64,000 nucleotides of DNA from Streptomyces polyasparticus (GCF_014493765.1 NZ_JACTVJ010000006.1:496001-560000); one strand, 5' to 3'. Numbered from the stretch's first letter, positions 24,520 to 33,645 are shown. Program-made: numbers and translations. The notes: generated by a model from the letters alone, not told the origin.

Positions 24520-25314
24520 TCAGCGCCGCAGCCAGTCCCCTGCGGCGTGCACCCAGTCGGTGAACAGGCCCTCTTCACCGAAGACTTCGAGCGCGGCGTC
24601 CGGTGCGCGGCGTTCGTACAGGGCGAGCAGCAGGTCCTTGAGCGGGCCGCGCACGGCGGTGGTCGCCTTGTGGTGGCCGTGGCTCCAGCGCATCGGCGAC
24701 CCGCCGAGGTCGATCAGCCACTCGCCCTGCCCGTCCGCCGCGTCCGTGCCGTGCAGATGGAGCGTGCGGTCCCGGGCGATCAGCCGCTGTTGCGCCTGGG
24801 GTGACGCGTAAGCCTGGGGGAGGGTGCTGAAGCCGAGCCACTCCTCGATGCCGTCGGCCGCCGTGGCGGCGTCGACGCGGTACGTTCCGCCCACCGCGGC
24901 CGTCGCGTCATGGCGGTGCACGACCGTCTCGTACGTCATACGGCGGGCCCAGAAGGCGGGCCTGCCGCTGGGCGCCACCGTCCACACCGGGGTGTCCTCG
25001 GGGGTGTCGAGCAAGGTGGCCGCGAACTGCTCGGCCCCGTCGAGCAACCAGGTGCTGAGGCCGGCCAGTTCGTCGTCCTCGCCGGGCGTGACGTCATTGA
25101 CCTGATCGTCGGAGACGGGCGCGGTCGCCCGCGTACGGATCACGGTCTCGGCCCAGCGGTGGGCGCCCCCGACATGGCGGAGCAGATGCGCCAGCGTCCC
25201 GCCGCCGAGCCCCGGTACGGGGGTGGCGGCATCCGAACCTTCCACGGCAGCGGCCAACTGGCGGGTCTGGTCGGTGATCCGGGCGGCGTAGAGCTCATGG
25301 ACTGATCGCGTCAT
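24520..25314 (-). CDS. Maleylpyruvate isomerase-family (mycothiol-dependent, MDMPI) protein
   Basis: A 264-residue member of the DinB-like/MDMPI superfamily. The N-terminal four-helix bundle contains the metal site His residues (TLAHLLRHVGGAHRWAETVI, then RRMTYETVVHRHDATAAVG with the H-x3-H arrangement). A small C-terminal alpha/beta domain follows (DRTLHLHGTD, GPLKDLLLALYERR). Members use mycothiol in ring-cleavage pathways or have unknown thiol-transfer roles; mycothiol fits an actinomycete host. The ATG 25314 is the natural start (MTRSVHELYAARI). Confidence 0.85.
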   Translation of the reverse strand: MTRSVHELYAARITDQTRQLAAAVEGSDAATPVPGLGGGTLAHLLRHVGGAHRWAETVIRTRATAPVSDDQVNDVTPGEDDELAGLSTWLLDGAEQFAATLLDTPEDTPVWTVAPSGRPAFWARRMTYETVVHRHDATAAVGGTYRVDAATAADGIEEWLGFSTLPQAYASPQAQQRLIARDRTLHLHGTDAADGQGEWLIDLGGSPMRWSHGHHKATTAVRGPLKDLLLALYERRAPDAALEVFGEEGLFTDWVHAAGDWLRR

Positions 25315-25435
25315 GGTGGCACCGTAACGCGGCCGCATGGACCGTCCTGTGCGCCACCTGCCGCAAGGGCCAGGGGAGTTGGCGGCGGCGAAAACCAGGT
25401 GCGGCCGGACGCCGCGCCGGTGTGGGATACGGGGC

Positions 25436-26302
25436 ATGACGATCGTTCTGCACGAGCCCGGCGTCGACGGACCGACCAGGGCCGTGGACGCCCTGCGCGC
25501 ATGGCAGGACGACCGCACTCCGCTGCAACTCCATCCGGGGGACCTCGGCTGGGCCTGGGCGCTGGGTGCGGAGCGGCTGGCCGCGGCCGTCCGTATCTGG
25601 AGCGCCGGCGGACGGATCATCGCCGTCGGCTTCCTGGACGGCCCCGATGTGCTGCGTCTGACGACCGCGCCGGACCTGCGGCAGGACGGCGAGCTGGCCC
25701 GCCGGCTCCTCGCGGACCTCGACGATCCCGGGCGCGGGGTCCTGCCGGCCGGGAAGGCCGGCCTCGAAATCCCCGACAGCGCCCTGCTCCGAGAGGTCCT
25801 CCTGGCCGCGGGCTGGTACCTGGACGAGCCGTGGACGCCGCTGTGCCGCGACCTCGCCGGGCCCGTGCGGGACTCCGGGCTTCGGATCGAGGTGGCCGGT
25901 CCGCGGACGGCGGGAGTACGGACCGCGGTGCACCGCTCGGCGTTCGGCAGCCCGCGGTTCACCGAGGAGGTCTGGCACGTCCTCGCGGCCGCGCCGGTCT
26001 ACGCCGACGCGCGCTGCCTGATCGGCTACGACGACCATGGCGACGCGGTGGCCGCGGCGACGGTCTGGTCGGCGGGACCGGGCAAGCCCGGCCTCCTCGA
26101 ACCGGTCGGTGTGCACGCCGACCATCGCGGCCGTGGCTACGGGACGGCGATCAGCGTCGCCGCGGCGGCGGCGCTGCGGGAGATGGGTGCGTCGAGCGCG
26201 CTCGTCTGCACGCCGAGTGCGAACGCGGCCGCCGTCGCGGCCTACAGGGCCGCGGGATTCGTCCCGTCGGCCGAACGGCTGGACATCAGCCGCGGCGCGT
26301 GA
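25436..26302 (+). CDS. GNAT-family N-acetyltransferase
   Basis: The 288-residue protein appears to contain two GNAT-like halves. The C-terminal half (about 150-285) has the acetyl-CoA loop EPVGVHADHRGRGYGTAISVAAAAALREMG and the later ALVCTPSANAAAVAAYRAAGF segment, motifs A and B of the GNAT fold. The N-terminal half is related in length but lacks a clear pyrophosphate loop. The substrate is unknown. I use ATG 25436 (MTIVLHEPGVDG); the upstream extension is antisense to the promoter of the divergent MDMPI gene. Confidence 0.85.
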   Translation: MTIVLHEPGVDGPTRAVDALRAWQDDRTPLQLHPGDLGWAWALGAERLAAAVRIWSAGGRIIAVGFLDGPDVLRLTTAPDLRQDGELARRLLADLDDPGRGVLPAGKAGLEIPDSALLREVLLAAGWYLDEPWTPLCRDLAGPVRDSGLRIEVAGPRTAGVRTAVHRSAFGSPRFTEEVWHVLAAAPVYADARCLIGYDDHGDAVAAATVWSAGPGKPGLLEPVGVHADHRGRGYGTAISVAAAAALREMGASSALVCTPSANAAAVAAYRAAGFVPSAERLDISRGA

Positions 26303-26322
26303 GCAACGAAGCCGGCCTGCTC

Positions 26323-26967
26323 CTAGTCGCGCAGAAAGCGCAGCACCGCCAGGACGCGGCGGTTCATGTCCTCGGAGGCGGGCAGGCCCAACTTGCCGAA
26401 GAGGCTGGCCACATGCTTCTCGACGGTGCCGGCGGAGACATGCAGCGCGGCCGCGATCGCCGCGTTGGAGCGGCCCTCGGCCATCAGGCCGAGCACGTCG
26501 CGTTCGCGGGCGGTCAGGGTCGCGAGATCGTCGGTGCGGCGGCTGGCCCCGGCCAGCTGCGTGACGACCTCGGGGTCGAGCGCGGTGCCGCCGGCCGCGA
26601 CCCGGTCGAGCGCCGCGGTGAACTCGGCGATGTTCGCCACGCGGTCCTTGAGGAGATACCCGACGCCCGCCGAACCTCCCGCCAGCAACTCGGTGGCGTA
26701 CTTGGTCTCCACGTACTGCGAGAACAACAGCACGCCCGTGGCCGGGTGTTCACCCCGCAGGGCGATGGCCGCGCGCAGCCCCTCGTCGGTGTGCGTGGGC
26801 GGCATCCGGATGTCGACGATCGCCACATCGGGCCGGTGCTCGGCGACAGCCGTGCGCAGCGCCTCGGCGTCCGGCACGGCGGCACACACCTCGTAGCCGC
26901 GGTCGTCGAGCATCTGGACCAGCAACTCCCGCAGTACGGCGGCGTCCTCGGCGATCACTACACGCAT
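26323..26967 (-). CDS. NarL/LuxR-type two-component response regulator
   Basis: A 214-residue regulator. The receiver domain has the acidic pair Glu7-Asp8, phospho-acceptor Asp52 (VAIVDIRMPP) and the switch Lys in YLLKDRV. The output domain is a LuxR helix-turn-helix (LTARERDVLGLMAEGRSNAAIAAALHVSAGTVEKHVASLFGKLGL). It is the last gene of a four-gene leftward operon (ABC ATPase, permease, histidine kinase, regulator) and starts 22 bp after the kinase stop. It probably controls this operon or a membrane-stress target. ATG 26967 gives the canonical N-terminus; ATG 26976 is an alternative. Confidence 0.92.
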   Translation of the reverse strand: MRVVIAEDAAVLRELLVQMLDDRGYEVCAAVPDAEALRTAVAEHRPDVAIVDIRMPPTHTDEGLRAAIALRGEHPATGVLLFSQYVETKYATELLAGGSAGVGYLLKDRVANIAEFTAALDRVAAGGTALDPEVVTQLAGASRRTDDLATLTARERDVLGLMAEGRSNAAIAAALHVSAGTVEKHVASLFGKLGLPASEDMNRRVLAVLRFLRD

Positions 26968-26989
26968 GGCGCCCATGCTGGCACGACCG

Positions 26990-28468
26990 TCACGCACGCG
27001 GGGGCAGATCGACCGTGATCATGGTCGGGCCGCCCTGCGGACTGCGGATCTCCAGGGTGCCGTCGACCGTGCGCACCCGCTGCAGCAGCCCCGTCAGGCC
27101 GCTGCCCGTACCCGCTTCCGCGCCGCCGTGGCCGTCGTCGCCGATCTGCAGCCGGAGCGTGCCGTCGGGCCGGGTCACGGCGGAGACCGTGGCCCGGGCC
27201 GCCCCACTGTGCTTGATGACGTTGGTGAGCAGCTCGGCCGTGCAGAAGTACGCGATGGACTCGATCGCGGGTGAGGGGCGTTCGGACACGTCCACCGTGA
27301 GCTGCACCGGCACGGGCGCGCGGGCCGTCAGCGTCTCCAGGGCGTGCGCCAACCCCTCGTCCAGGACCGGCGGATGGATGCCGCGGGCCAGATCGCGCAG
27401 TTCGGTGAGCGCCTCCGTGGCGTTGTGGTGCGCGCCGTCCACGAGCCGCCGTACGGCGTCGAGATCCAGCGTGGACTCGTCCGCCAGCTTGGACTTCACC
27501 ATGTCGAGGCCGAGCGCGAGGGCGACCAGCCTGACCTGCGCGCCGTCGTGCAGATCCCGCTCGACGCGGCGCAGCAGGGCGACCGAGTCGTCCACGGCGA
27601 GCGCGCGGGTCTCCTCCAGATCGCGGACGCGCTGGGCCAGCGACCCGGGACCGAGCAGCGCACGCATCAGCCGGCGGTCGACGAGCGCGACCGCCCGCGT
27701 GAACCAGGGCGCGATCAGCAAGGTGACCAGGCCCATGGGGATGCCGAGCAGCGTGCCCGTGAAGGAGTGCGCGGTCGGGCTGCCGCCCGCGGGCAGCGGC
27801 GTCATCAGGAGGATCCCGCCGCCGTCGCCCTGGCCGAACAGCCCCCAGCGCACCGGCGCGGTGAGGTTGATCAGTCCGATCACCCACCACTGCACGGCGT
27901 ACAGGCCGACGAGCGACAGCGGCAGCTTCGCCAGGACGTAGCCCACCTGCCGCCAGCCGCTCACGTCCCGCAGCCGGTGGTCGAGGCGCCCGAACAGGCC
28001 GGCATCCGCGCGTGCGCCCGGCGCCCGGGGCGCCGGGATCCGCTCGCCGAGCAGCGTGGCGGCAAGCCGCCGGTGGAGCCGGCCTTCCGCGCGTGCCAGG
28101 CCGAGGCCGGCGACGGTGAGCAGCAGCCCGAGCACGGCGCCGAGCAGCGAGAGGACGAATCCGAACCCGAGGGCGAGCAGCACGAGCAGCAGCACGGCGC
28201 CGGTCAGGCCGGTCAGGCCGGTGATCAGGAGGTACGCCGCCTCGCGCCAGGCGCGGCGGTTCAGTGGGGCGCGCAGCACCTCGGTGAGCAGACCGGTGGG
28301 CGACGGGGCGGCGGGAGCGGAGGAACCGGCGGGCATGGCGTCGATGATCCCGTGTTCGGCGCCGGGATGCGCAGCGGGTGCCGCCCCGGCGCGTTCGGTC
28401 AGCTCACCGTCGCCGGGCCGCCGTTCGCCGGCCAGGCCGCCGACGCCCGCCGGCCCCGTCTCACGCAT
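26990..28468 (-). CDS. Sensor histidine kinase (HisKA_3 type)
   Basis: A 492-residue membrane kinase. After a 60-residue hydrophilic lead come at least four hydrophobic segments in two groups (about 80-125 and 180-260). Then comes the HisKA_3 dimerisation helix with the phospho-acceptor in RRVERDLHDGAQVRLVALALGLDMVKSKL, and the ATPase with ELLTNVIKHSGAARATVSA (N box) and IGDDGHGGAEAGTGSGLTGLLQRV (G boxes). A large extracellular sensor is absent, so it probably senses the membrane or its ABC partner. It overlaps the permease stop by 8 bp and precedes the response regulator. Confidence 0.92.
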   Translation of the reverse strand: MRETGPAGVGGLAGERRPGDGELTERAGAAPAAHPGAEHGIIDAMPAGSSAPAAPSPTGLLTEVLRAPLNRRAWREAAYLLITGLTGLTGAVLLLVLLALGFGFVLSLLGAVLGLLLTVAGLGLARAEGRLHRRLAATLLGERIPAPRAPGARADAGLFGRLDHRLRDVSGWRQVGYVLAKLPLSLVGLYAVQWWVIGLINLTAPVRWGLFGQGDGGGILLMTPLPAGGSPTAHSFTGTLLGIPMGLVTLLIAPWFTRAVALVDRRLMRALLGPGSLAQRVRDLEETRALAVDDSVALLRRVERDLHDGAQVRLVALALGLDMVKSKLADESTLDLDAVRRLVDGAHHNATEALTELRDLARGIHPPVLDEGLAHALETLTARAPVPVQLTVDVSERPSPAIESIAYFCTAELLTNVIKHSGAARATVSAVTRPDGTLRLQIGDDGHGGAEAGTGSGLTGLLQRVRTVDGTLEIRSPQGGPTMITVDLPPRA

Positions 28469-29258
28469 CGCGCCGCACCAGGACCCGCAGCCCGCCCGCG
28501 TACACGACGGCGGTGTAGACGAGCAGCAGGGCGAACCCCGTCCAGGGGGTGAGCATGTCCGGCATCGGACGGGACACGGCCAGCGAGTTCCCCGCGATCA
28601 TCGTGGGGAAGAACTTGGCGACCGTCGTCCCCGTGGTGCCCGCGAGCATCGCCGGCACGACGAAGAGCAGCCCCACCAGAGCGCCGATTCCGCTCGCCGT
28701 GTGCCGGGTCAGCGCGCCGATGCCCACCGCCATCACGGCGACCAGACCCAGGTACGCCCCGGACATCAGGACGGCCCGCAGCACGCCGCCGTCGGTGAGC
28801 GAGGGCTGGGGGATCGCCGGGTCGAGGGCCGTGCGGCCCGCGAGGAAGGTGACGAAGGCGACGGCCTCGCTGAGCACCAGCGTCACCCCGCCGAACACCG
28901 TCGCCTTTGCGGCGAGCACCAGCGGACGGCGGGGTACGGCGGCCAGCGTGGAGCGCATCGAGCCCGAGGCGTACTCGCCCGTGACGAGCAGCACGCCGAT
29001 CACTCCGACGACCAGCTGGCCGAGTGCCACCCCGGCGAGGACGTTGTTGGTGGGGTCGAAGCCGGCGGTCTTGTCGGCCGAGGGCACCTTGGTGTTGGCC
29101 ATGGTGACCACTCCGATGGCGACCATGCCGGCCACCACGACGAGCAGCGCCCACCAGGTGGAGCGCAGACTGCGCAGCTTGATCCACTCCATGCGCAGCG
29201 CATGCGCGAAGCCGTAGCCGCCTGTGGGCAGTGCGGGGGAGAGGGCGGCGGTGGTCAT
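28461..29258 (-). CDS. ABC-2-type transporter permease
   Basis: The 265-residue protein has six hydrophobic segments, starting with LRSTWWALLVVVAGMVAIGVVTMAN and then LGQLVVGVIGVLLVTGEYASGSMRSTLAAVPRR, the cytoplasmic loop typical of ABC-2 exporters that contacts the ATPase. It overlaps the ATPase gene by 4 bp (ATGA) and the kinase gene by 8 bp, so ATPase, permease, kinase and regulator form one transcript. Such sets often export or detect peptide antibiotics or lipids. Confidence 0.9.
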   Translation of the reverse strand: MTTAALSPALPTGGYGFAHALRMEWIKLRSLRSTWWALLVVVAGMVAIGVVTMANTKVPSADKTAGFDPTNNVLAGVALGQLVVGVIGVLLVTGEYASGSMRSTLAAVPRRPLVLAAKATVFGGVTLVLSEAVAFVTFLAGRTALDPAIPQPSLTDGGVLRAVLMSGAYLGLVAVMAVGIGALTRHTASGIGALVGLLFVVPAMLAGTTGTTVAKFFPTMIAGNSLAVSRPMPDMLTPWTGFALLLVYTAVVYAGGLRVLVRRDA

Positions 29259-30019
29259 CGGGTCCTCCGGGGGGACGAGCTGGCAGAGGTAGGGGGCGTG
29301 ACGTTGGTGCCGCGATATGCAGCCGAGCCGCTCGTCAGCCGGAAGAAGGCCTCCTCGAGCGACCCGCCGTCGGCGGTGAGCTCTGCGACGGTCGTGTCGG
29401 CGAGCAGCCGCCCCTGCCCGATCACCACCAAGTGCTCGGCGGTGAGCGCCATTTCGCTGATCAGATGGCTGGAGACGAGCACCGTACGGCCCTCGGCGGC
29501 CAGGCTCTTCATCAGGTCCCTGATCCAGCGCACACCTTCGGGGTCGAGGCCGTTCACCGGTTCGTCGAAGAGCAGCACACCGGGATCGCCGAGCAGCGCA
29601 CCCGCGATCCCGAGCCGCTGCGACATCCCGAGCGAGAACGTGCCCGCGCGCCGGTGCGCGACCTCGCTCAGGCCGACGGTCTCCAGGACTTCGCCGACCC
29701 GGGCGCGCGGAATGCCGCCGCCCGCCGCGAGCGCCGACAGATGCTGGTGGGCGCTGCGGCCCGGATGGTACGTACGGGCTTCTAGCAGGGCGCCCACCTC
29801 GCGCAGCGGCCAGGTCAGTTCCGCGTACGGGCGGCCGCCGATCAGGGCCTGGCCCGCGTCCGGGGCGTCCAGGCCCATGATCATGCGCATGGTGGTGGAC
29901 TTCCCCGAGCCGTTGGGCCCGAGGAAGCCGGTCACCGCGCCGGGCGCCACATCGAAGCTCAGCTCCTCGACGGCGACGGCCCTGCCATAGCGCTTGGTCA
30001 GTCGGTGGACCGAGATCAT
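29255..30019 (-). CDS. ABC transporter ATP-binding protein
   Basis: The 254-residue ATPase has Walker A GPNGSGKST, signature FSLGMSQRLGIAGALLGDP, Walker B VLLFDEPVNGLDPEG and the H-loop SSHLISEMALTAEHLVVI. Residues past about 235 (SSSPRRTR) are a short basic tail. The start ATG 30019 has GAGGGAG just upstream. First gene of the ABC/two-component operon; no other gene lies between it and the convergent-side Rho stop at 30148. Confidence 0.93.
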   Translation of the reverse strand: MISVHRLTKRYGRAVAVEELSFDVAPGAVTGFLGPNGSGKSTTMRMIMGLDAPDAGQALIGGRPYAELTWPLREVGALLEARTYHPGRSAHQHLSALAAGGGIPRARVGEVLETVGLSEVAHRRAGTFSLGMSQRLGIAGALLGDPGVLLFDEPVNGLDPEGVRWIRDLMKSLAAEGRTVLVSSHLISEMALTAEHLVVIGQGRLLADTTVAELTADGGSLEEAFFRLTSGSAAYRGTNVTPPTSASSSPRRTR

Positions 30020-30147
30020 CACAGCTCCCTCGGGCGGATTCGGACGGTCGTCTTCGTGCTCATGCTTCGAAGCTAGATCCGCCCGCGCGCCTCTGGAACG
30101 CGGCTTTCCTCCGTCATCCCTGGGGGAAATCCCCCAGGTCGGAAGCG

Positions 30148-31287
30148 CTACGCGCCCGGCACGGTCTGCTTGACCTGCCGCAGGAAGGCCGGGTTGTCGG
30201 GAGACTTGCGCAGTTGCTCGATCAGCGCCTCCGTCGCCTGCCCGTTGCGCGACTGCAGTGCGCGACGCAACGCCCGTACGGCCGTCAACTCGGCATCCGG
30301 TACGAGGAGTTCCTCGCGCCGGGTGCCGGACGGAGTGATGTCCACGGCCGGGAACACCCGGTGGGCGGCGAGGGCGCGGTCGAGGCGGAGCTCCATGTTT
30401 CCGGTGCTCTTGAGCTCCTCGAAGAAGAAGTCGTCGGCCTTCGAGCCGGTGTCGACCAGGGCCGTGGCGAGGATGGTCAGAGAGCCGGCCTCCTCGGTCA
30501 GCCGCGCGGCACCGAACAGGCGCTTCGGACCGGTCAGCGCGCCCGCGTCCACACCGCCGCTGAGGGTGCGGCCGCCTGCGGAGGCCGCGTTGTTGTAGGC
30601 GCGGCACAGACGGGTCAGGGAGTCGAGAAGCAGGACCACGTCGCGGCCCTGCTCGACGAGCCGCTTGGCGCGCTCGATCGCCAGCTCGGCGAGGGCGATG
30701 TGCTCCTTCGCGGGCCGGTCGAAGGTCGAGGCGAGCACCTCTCCGCGTACGGAACGCTGCATGTCGGTGACCTCCTCGGGCCGCTCGTCGAGCAGCAGCA
30801 CCATGAGGTGGCATGCGGGGTGGTTCTCGGCAACGGCCCCGGCCAGTTGCTTGAGCAGCATGGTCTTCCCGGTCTTCGGCGGCGCGACGATCAGGCCGCG
30901 CTGCCCCTTGCCGACGGGCGACACGAGGTCGACGATCCGGGGCGTGATGCCGCCACCGGCGTGCTCCAAGGTCAGACGTTCGCGCGGATGCAGCGGCGTC
31001 AGGTCCTTGAAGTGCGGCCGTGCAGCGGGCATTTGGCCGTTGACCAGGGAGATCTGGCTGAGGGCGCGCCCCTTGGCGGCCCGTGCCGTGGTCCCTTCCA
31101 CGGCATCGCCCTTGCGCAGGCCGTACCTGCGGATCAGAGCGGCCGGCACGTGGATGTCGCCGGGTGCGGGCAGCAGGCCCGGGGTGCGCAGCACGCCGTT
31201 GCCCTGCGTCGTGAGGTCCAGGACCCCGCAGGCCGTGGGCAACTCGGCGGCGGGCGCGGTGGGTTCGAGTGTGGTGGTGGTTGTCAT
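30148..31287 (-). CDS. Short second transcription termination factor Rho (Rho paralogue)
   Basis: A 379-residue hexameric RNA helicase of the Rho family. It has a cold-shock-like primary RNA-binding domain (residues about 20-90), P-loop APPKTGKT (135-142), DERPEEVTDMQR (168-178), Walker B VVLLLDSLTRLCRAYN, the Q-loop SGGVDA, ATALVDTGSKADDFFFEELK, and the R-loop KSTGNMELRLDR. It lacks the long Arg-rich N-terminal insertion of the housekeeping Rho of streptomycetes, so I take it for a second copy, not the main factor. Residues that line the bicyclomycin pocket in E. coli Rho (the DER, SxxR and GG positions) look conserved. ATG 31287 is chosen over upstream in-frame codons. Its leader is long, C-rich and repeat-bearing. 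Confidence 0.9.
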   Translation of the reverse strand: MTTTTTLEPTAPAAELPTACGVLDLTTQGNGVLRTPGLLPAPGDIHVPAALIRRYGLRKGDAVEGTTARAAKGRALSQISLVNGQMPAARPHFKDLTPLHPRERLTLEHAGGGITPRIVDLVSPVGKGQRGLIVAPPKTGKTMLLKQLAGAVAENHPACHLMVLLLDERPEEVTDMQRSVRGEVLASTFDRPAKEHIALAELAIERAKRLVEQGRDVVLLLDSLTRLCRAYNNAASAGGRTLSGGVDAGALTGPKRLFGAARLTEEAGSLTILATALVDTGSKADDFFFEELKSTGNMELRLDRALAAHRVFPAVDITPSGTRREELLVPDAELTAVRALRRALQSRNGQATEALIEQLRKSPDNPAFLRQVKQTVPGA

Positions 31288-31528
31288 GAGGGTGCGTCCT
31301 TTCGATGGACGGGGAGTTGGCATACGGGAGGGGGAAGGGCTCAACGCGACGCGAGGGCGGGGCGCCTGGGATCAGGCGCGCACCGCACGTCGGCGGAGCA
31401 TCGGAACCGGCTGGTACGCGGTGTCGTGCCGGGAGGCGGAGCCGTCCCGCAGAAATGCCGCGATGGCGCGGTGAGAAGAGGACAGAAACTGTCCGAGAGC
31501 CCGCTGTGAGAGGGCAGAGACCCGACAG

Positions 31529-31593
31529 AAGCGGGAGAGGCCCGAAACGACCGGGAGACCCGATGGAAGCGGGAGAGGCCCGGAACGGCCGGG
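31529..31593. repeat. 27-bp direct repeats in the long leader of the Rho paralogue
   Basis: Two copies starting AAGCGGGAGAGGCCCG lie at 31529-31555 and 31567-31593, 38 bp apart, differing at two positions. A weaker relative occurs just to the left near 31506-31528. On the transcribed (minus) strand the block is C-rich and G-poor with many YC dinucleotides (CTCTCCC, TCTC). It lies 240-310 bp upstream of the Rho start. Confidence 0.75.
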
Positions 31594-31706
31594 CTGAAGG
31601 GGTAACCGCACCGGCGCCCTGGAAATTCCGGGCGAACACAAGTGCCTCTCGCACTGTAGCAGAGCGCTTCCGCGCCGAAGTCCCCGTCTTCCGTACGGGC
31701 GGACGC

Positions 31707-31737
31707 TTGACCTCAAGTAAAGTCGAGGTTCTACGTT
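31707..31737 (+). promoter_or_regulatory. MerR/SoxR-type promoter of the ABC exporter, probably giving a leaderless mRNA
   Basis: -35 TTGACC (31707-31712) and -10 TACGTT (31732-31737) are separated by 19 bp, the long spacer typical of MerR-family activated promoters. The spacer region carries the near-palindrome CCTCAAGTAAAGTCGAGG (31711-31728), which matches the SoxR box core CCTCAAGT and its mirror with two mismatches. The coding ATG at 31745 lies only 7 nt after the -10, where the transcript itself should begin. Confidence 0.68.
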
Positions 31738-31744
31738 CTCAGGC

Positions 31745-33637
31745 ATGAGCATGGAAACCACAGCCTGGACGCAGCTGCACAGCGTGATGAACGCACAGCA
31801 GGACCAGCGTCCCTTCGCCCGGGCCACACTCCGCCGCATCGCCGACTTCGCCCGCCCGCACCGCCGCCGTATCGGCCAGTTCCTGCTCGTCAGCGTGGCC
31901 ATGGCGCTGCTCGCCGTGGCCACGCCGGTGCTCGCGGGCTGGGTCGTCGACGCCATCGTCGACGGCAAGGACTCGGGGGTCGTCGTCCGGCTCGCCCTGT
32001 TCATCGCCGTCATCGCCGTGGCCGAGGCCGGACTCGGCCTGCTCAACCGCTGGCTGTCCGCAGGCCTCGGCGAGGACCTGATCCTGTCTCTGCGCACCGC
32101 CGTCTTCGACCATGTGCAGCGGATGCCGGTGGCCTTCTTCACCCGCACCCGCACCGGCGCGCTCGTCAGCCGGCTCAACAACGATGTGATCGGCGCCCAG
32201 CGCGCCTTCTCCAACACCCTGTCCGGCGTGGTCTCCAACGTGGTGACGCTGCTGCTCACGCTCGCCGTGATGCTCAGCCTGTCCTGGCAGATCACGCTGC
32301 TCGCCCTGGTCCTGCTCCCCGTGTTCATCGTGCCGGCCCGGCGGATGGGCACGCGGATGGCCAAGCTGCAGCGCGAGGCCGCGACGCACAACGCGGCGAT
32401 GGGCACCCGTATGACGGAGCGGTTCTCGGCGCCGGGCGCGACCCTGATCAAACTGTTCGGGCGGCCCCGTGAGGAGTCCGAGGAGTTCGCCGAGCGGGCC
32501 CGGCGCGTACGGGACATCGGTGTGCGCACCGCGATGGCGCAGGCCACGTTCATCACCGCGCTGACCCTGGTCTCGGCGCTCGCGCTCGCCCTGGTCTACG
32601 GCCTCGGCGGCTGGTTCGCGATCCGCGGCAGCCTGGACGCCGGCGCGGTGGTCGCCCTCGCGCTCCTGCTCACCCGTCTCTACGCGCCGCTGACCGCGCT
32701 GGCCGGTGCCCGCGTAGAGGTCATGAGCGCTCTGGTCAGCTTCGAGCGGGTCTTCGAGGTGCTCGACCTCAAGCCCCTGATCGAGGAGAAGCCGGATGCC
32801 GGCAGCGTGCCGGAGGGTCCGGTCGCGGTCGAGTTCGAGAACGTCCGCTTCGGCTATCCCGCGGCCGACAAGGTCTCCCTCGCCTCCCTCGAAGAGGTCG
32901 CGTCACTCGACACCCGCGGCGGCGAGGAGGTCCTGCGCGGACTCTCCTTCCGCGCCGAACCCGGCCAGACCATCGCCCTCGTCGGCTCCTCGGGCGCGGG
33001 CAAGTCCACCATCGCCCAGTTGGTGCCCCGGCTGTACGACGCCGACGAAGGCGTGGTCCGTATCGGCGGCGTGGACGTCCGCGACCTGAGCGCCGTCTCC
33101 CTGCGGCAGACGCTCGGCATGGTCACGCAGGACGGACACCTCTTCCATGACTCCGTCCGCGCGAATCTGCTGCTCGCCAGGCCGGGCGCCTCGGACGAGG
33201 ACCTGTGGGACGCGCTGCGCAGGGCGCGCCTGGAGCCGCTGGTCCGTGCCCTGCCGGACGGTCTGGACACGGTGGTCGGCGAGCGGGGCTACCGGCTCTC
33301 CGGCGGTGAGCGCCAGCGTCTGACGATCGCGCGGCTGCTGCTCGCCCGCCAGCGGGTGGTCATCCTCGACGAGGCCACCGCCCATCTGGACAACACCTCG
33401 GAGGCCGCCGTGCAGGAAGCGCTCGCCGAGGCCCTGGAGGGCCGTACCGCCCTCGTCATCGCGCACCGTCTGTCGACGATCCGCTCGGCCGACCAGATCC
33501 TGGTCGTCGAGGACGGCCGGATCGTGGAACGCGGACGGCACGAGGAACTGCTCGCCGCGAACGGACGCTACGCGGAGCTGCACCGGACCCAGTTCGCCGG
33601 GCAGAACGGGCAGGAGCAGCTGGCCGAGGCTGCGTGA
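31745..33637 (+). CDS. ABC exporter, transmembrane domain fused to ATPase (multidrug type)
   Basis: A 630-residue half-transporter. An exporter-type six-helix domain occupies about residues 40-330. The nucleotide-binding domain has Walker A VGSSGAGKST, Q-loop VTQDGHLF, signature LSGGERQRLTIARLLLA, Walker B VVILDEATAHLD and the H-loop IAHRLSTI. A 25-residue insert (DKVSLASLEEVASLDTRGGEEVLRG) widens the loop before Walker A. It should work as a homodimer and expel lipophilic compounds. The upstream promoter has MerR/SoxR architecture, so redox-active substrates are a reasonable guess. ATG 31745 lies at the expected transcript start; ATG 31751 is also in frame. Confidence 0.92.
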   Translation: MSMETTAWTQLHSVMNAQQDQRPFARATLRRIADFARPHRRRIGQFLLVSVAMALLAVATPVLAGWVVDAIVDGKDSGVVVRLALFIAVIAVAEAGLGLLNRWLSAGLGEDLILSLRTAVFDHVQRMPVAFFTRTRTGALVSRLNNDVIGAQRAFSNTLSGVVSNVVTLLLTLAVMLSLSWQITLLALVLLPVFIVPARRMGTRMAKLQREAATHNAAMGTRMTERFSAPGATLIKLFGRPREESEEFAERARRVRDIGVRTAMAQATFITALTLVSALALALVYGLGGWFAIRGSLDAGAVVALALLLTRLYAPLTALAGARVEVMSALVSFERVFEVLDLKPLIEEKPDAGSVPEGPVAVEFENVRFGYPAADKVSLASLEEVASLDTRGGEEVLRGLSFRAEPGQTIALVGSSGAGKSTIAQLVPRLYDADEGVVRIGGVDVRDLSAVSLRQTLGMVTQDGHLFHDSVRANLLLARPGASDEDLWDALRRARLEPLVRALPDGLDTVVGERGYRLSGGERQRLTIARLLLARQRVVILDEATAHLDNTSEAAVQEALAEALEGRTALVIAHRLSTIRSADQILVVEDGRIVERGRHEELLAANGRYAELHRTQFAGQNGQEQLAEAA

Positions 33638-33645
33638 GCGCGGAC

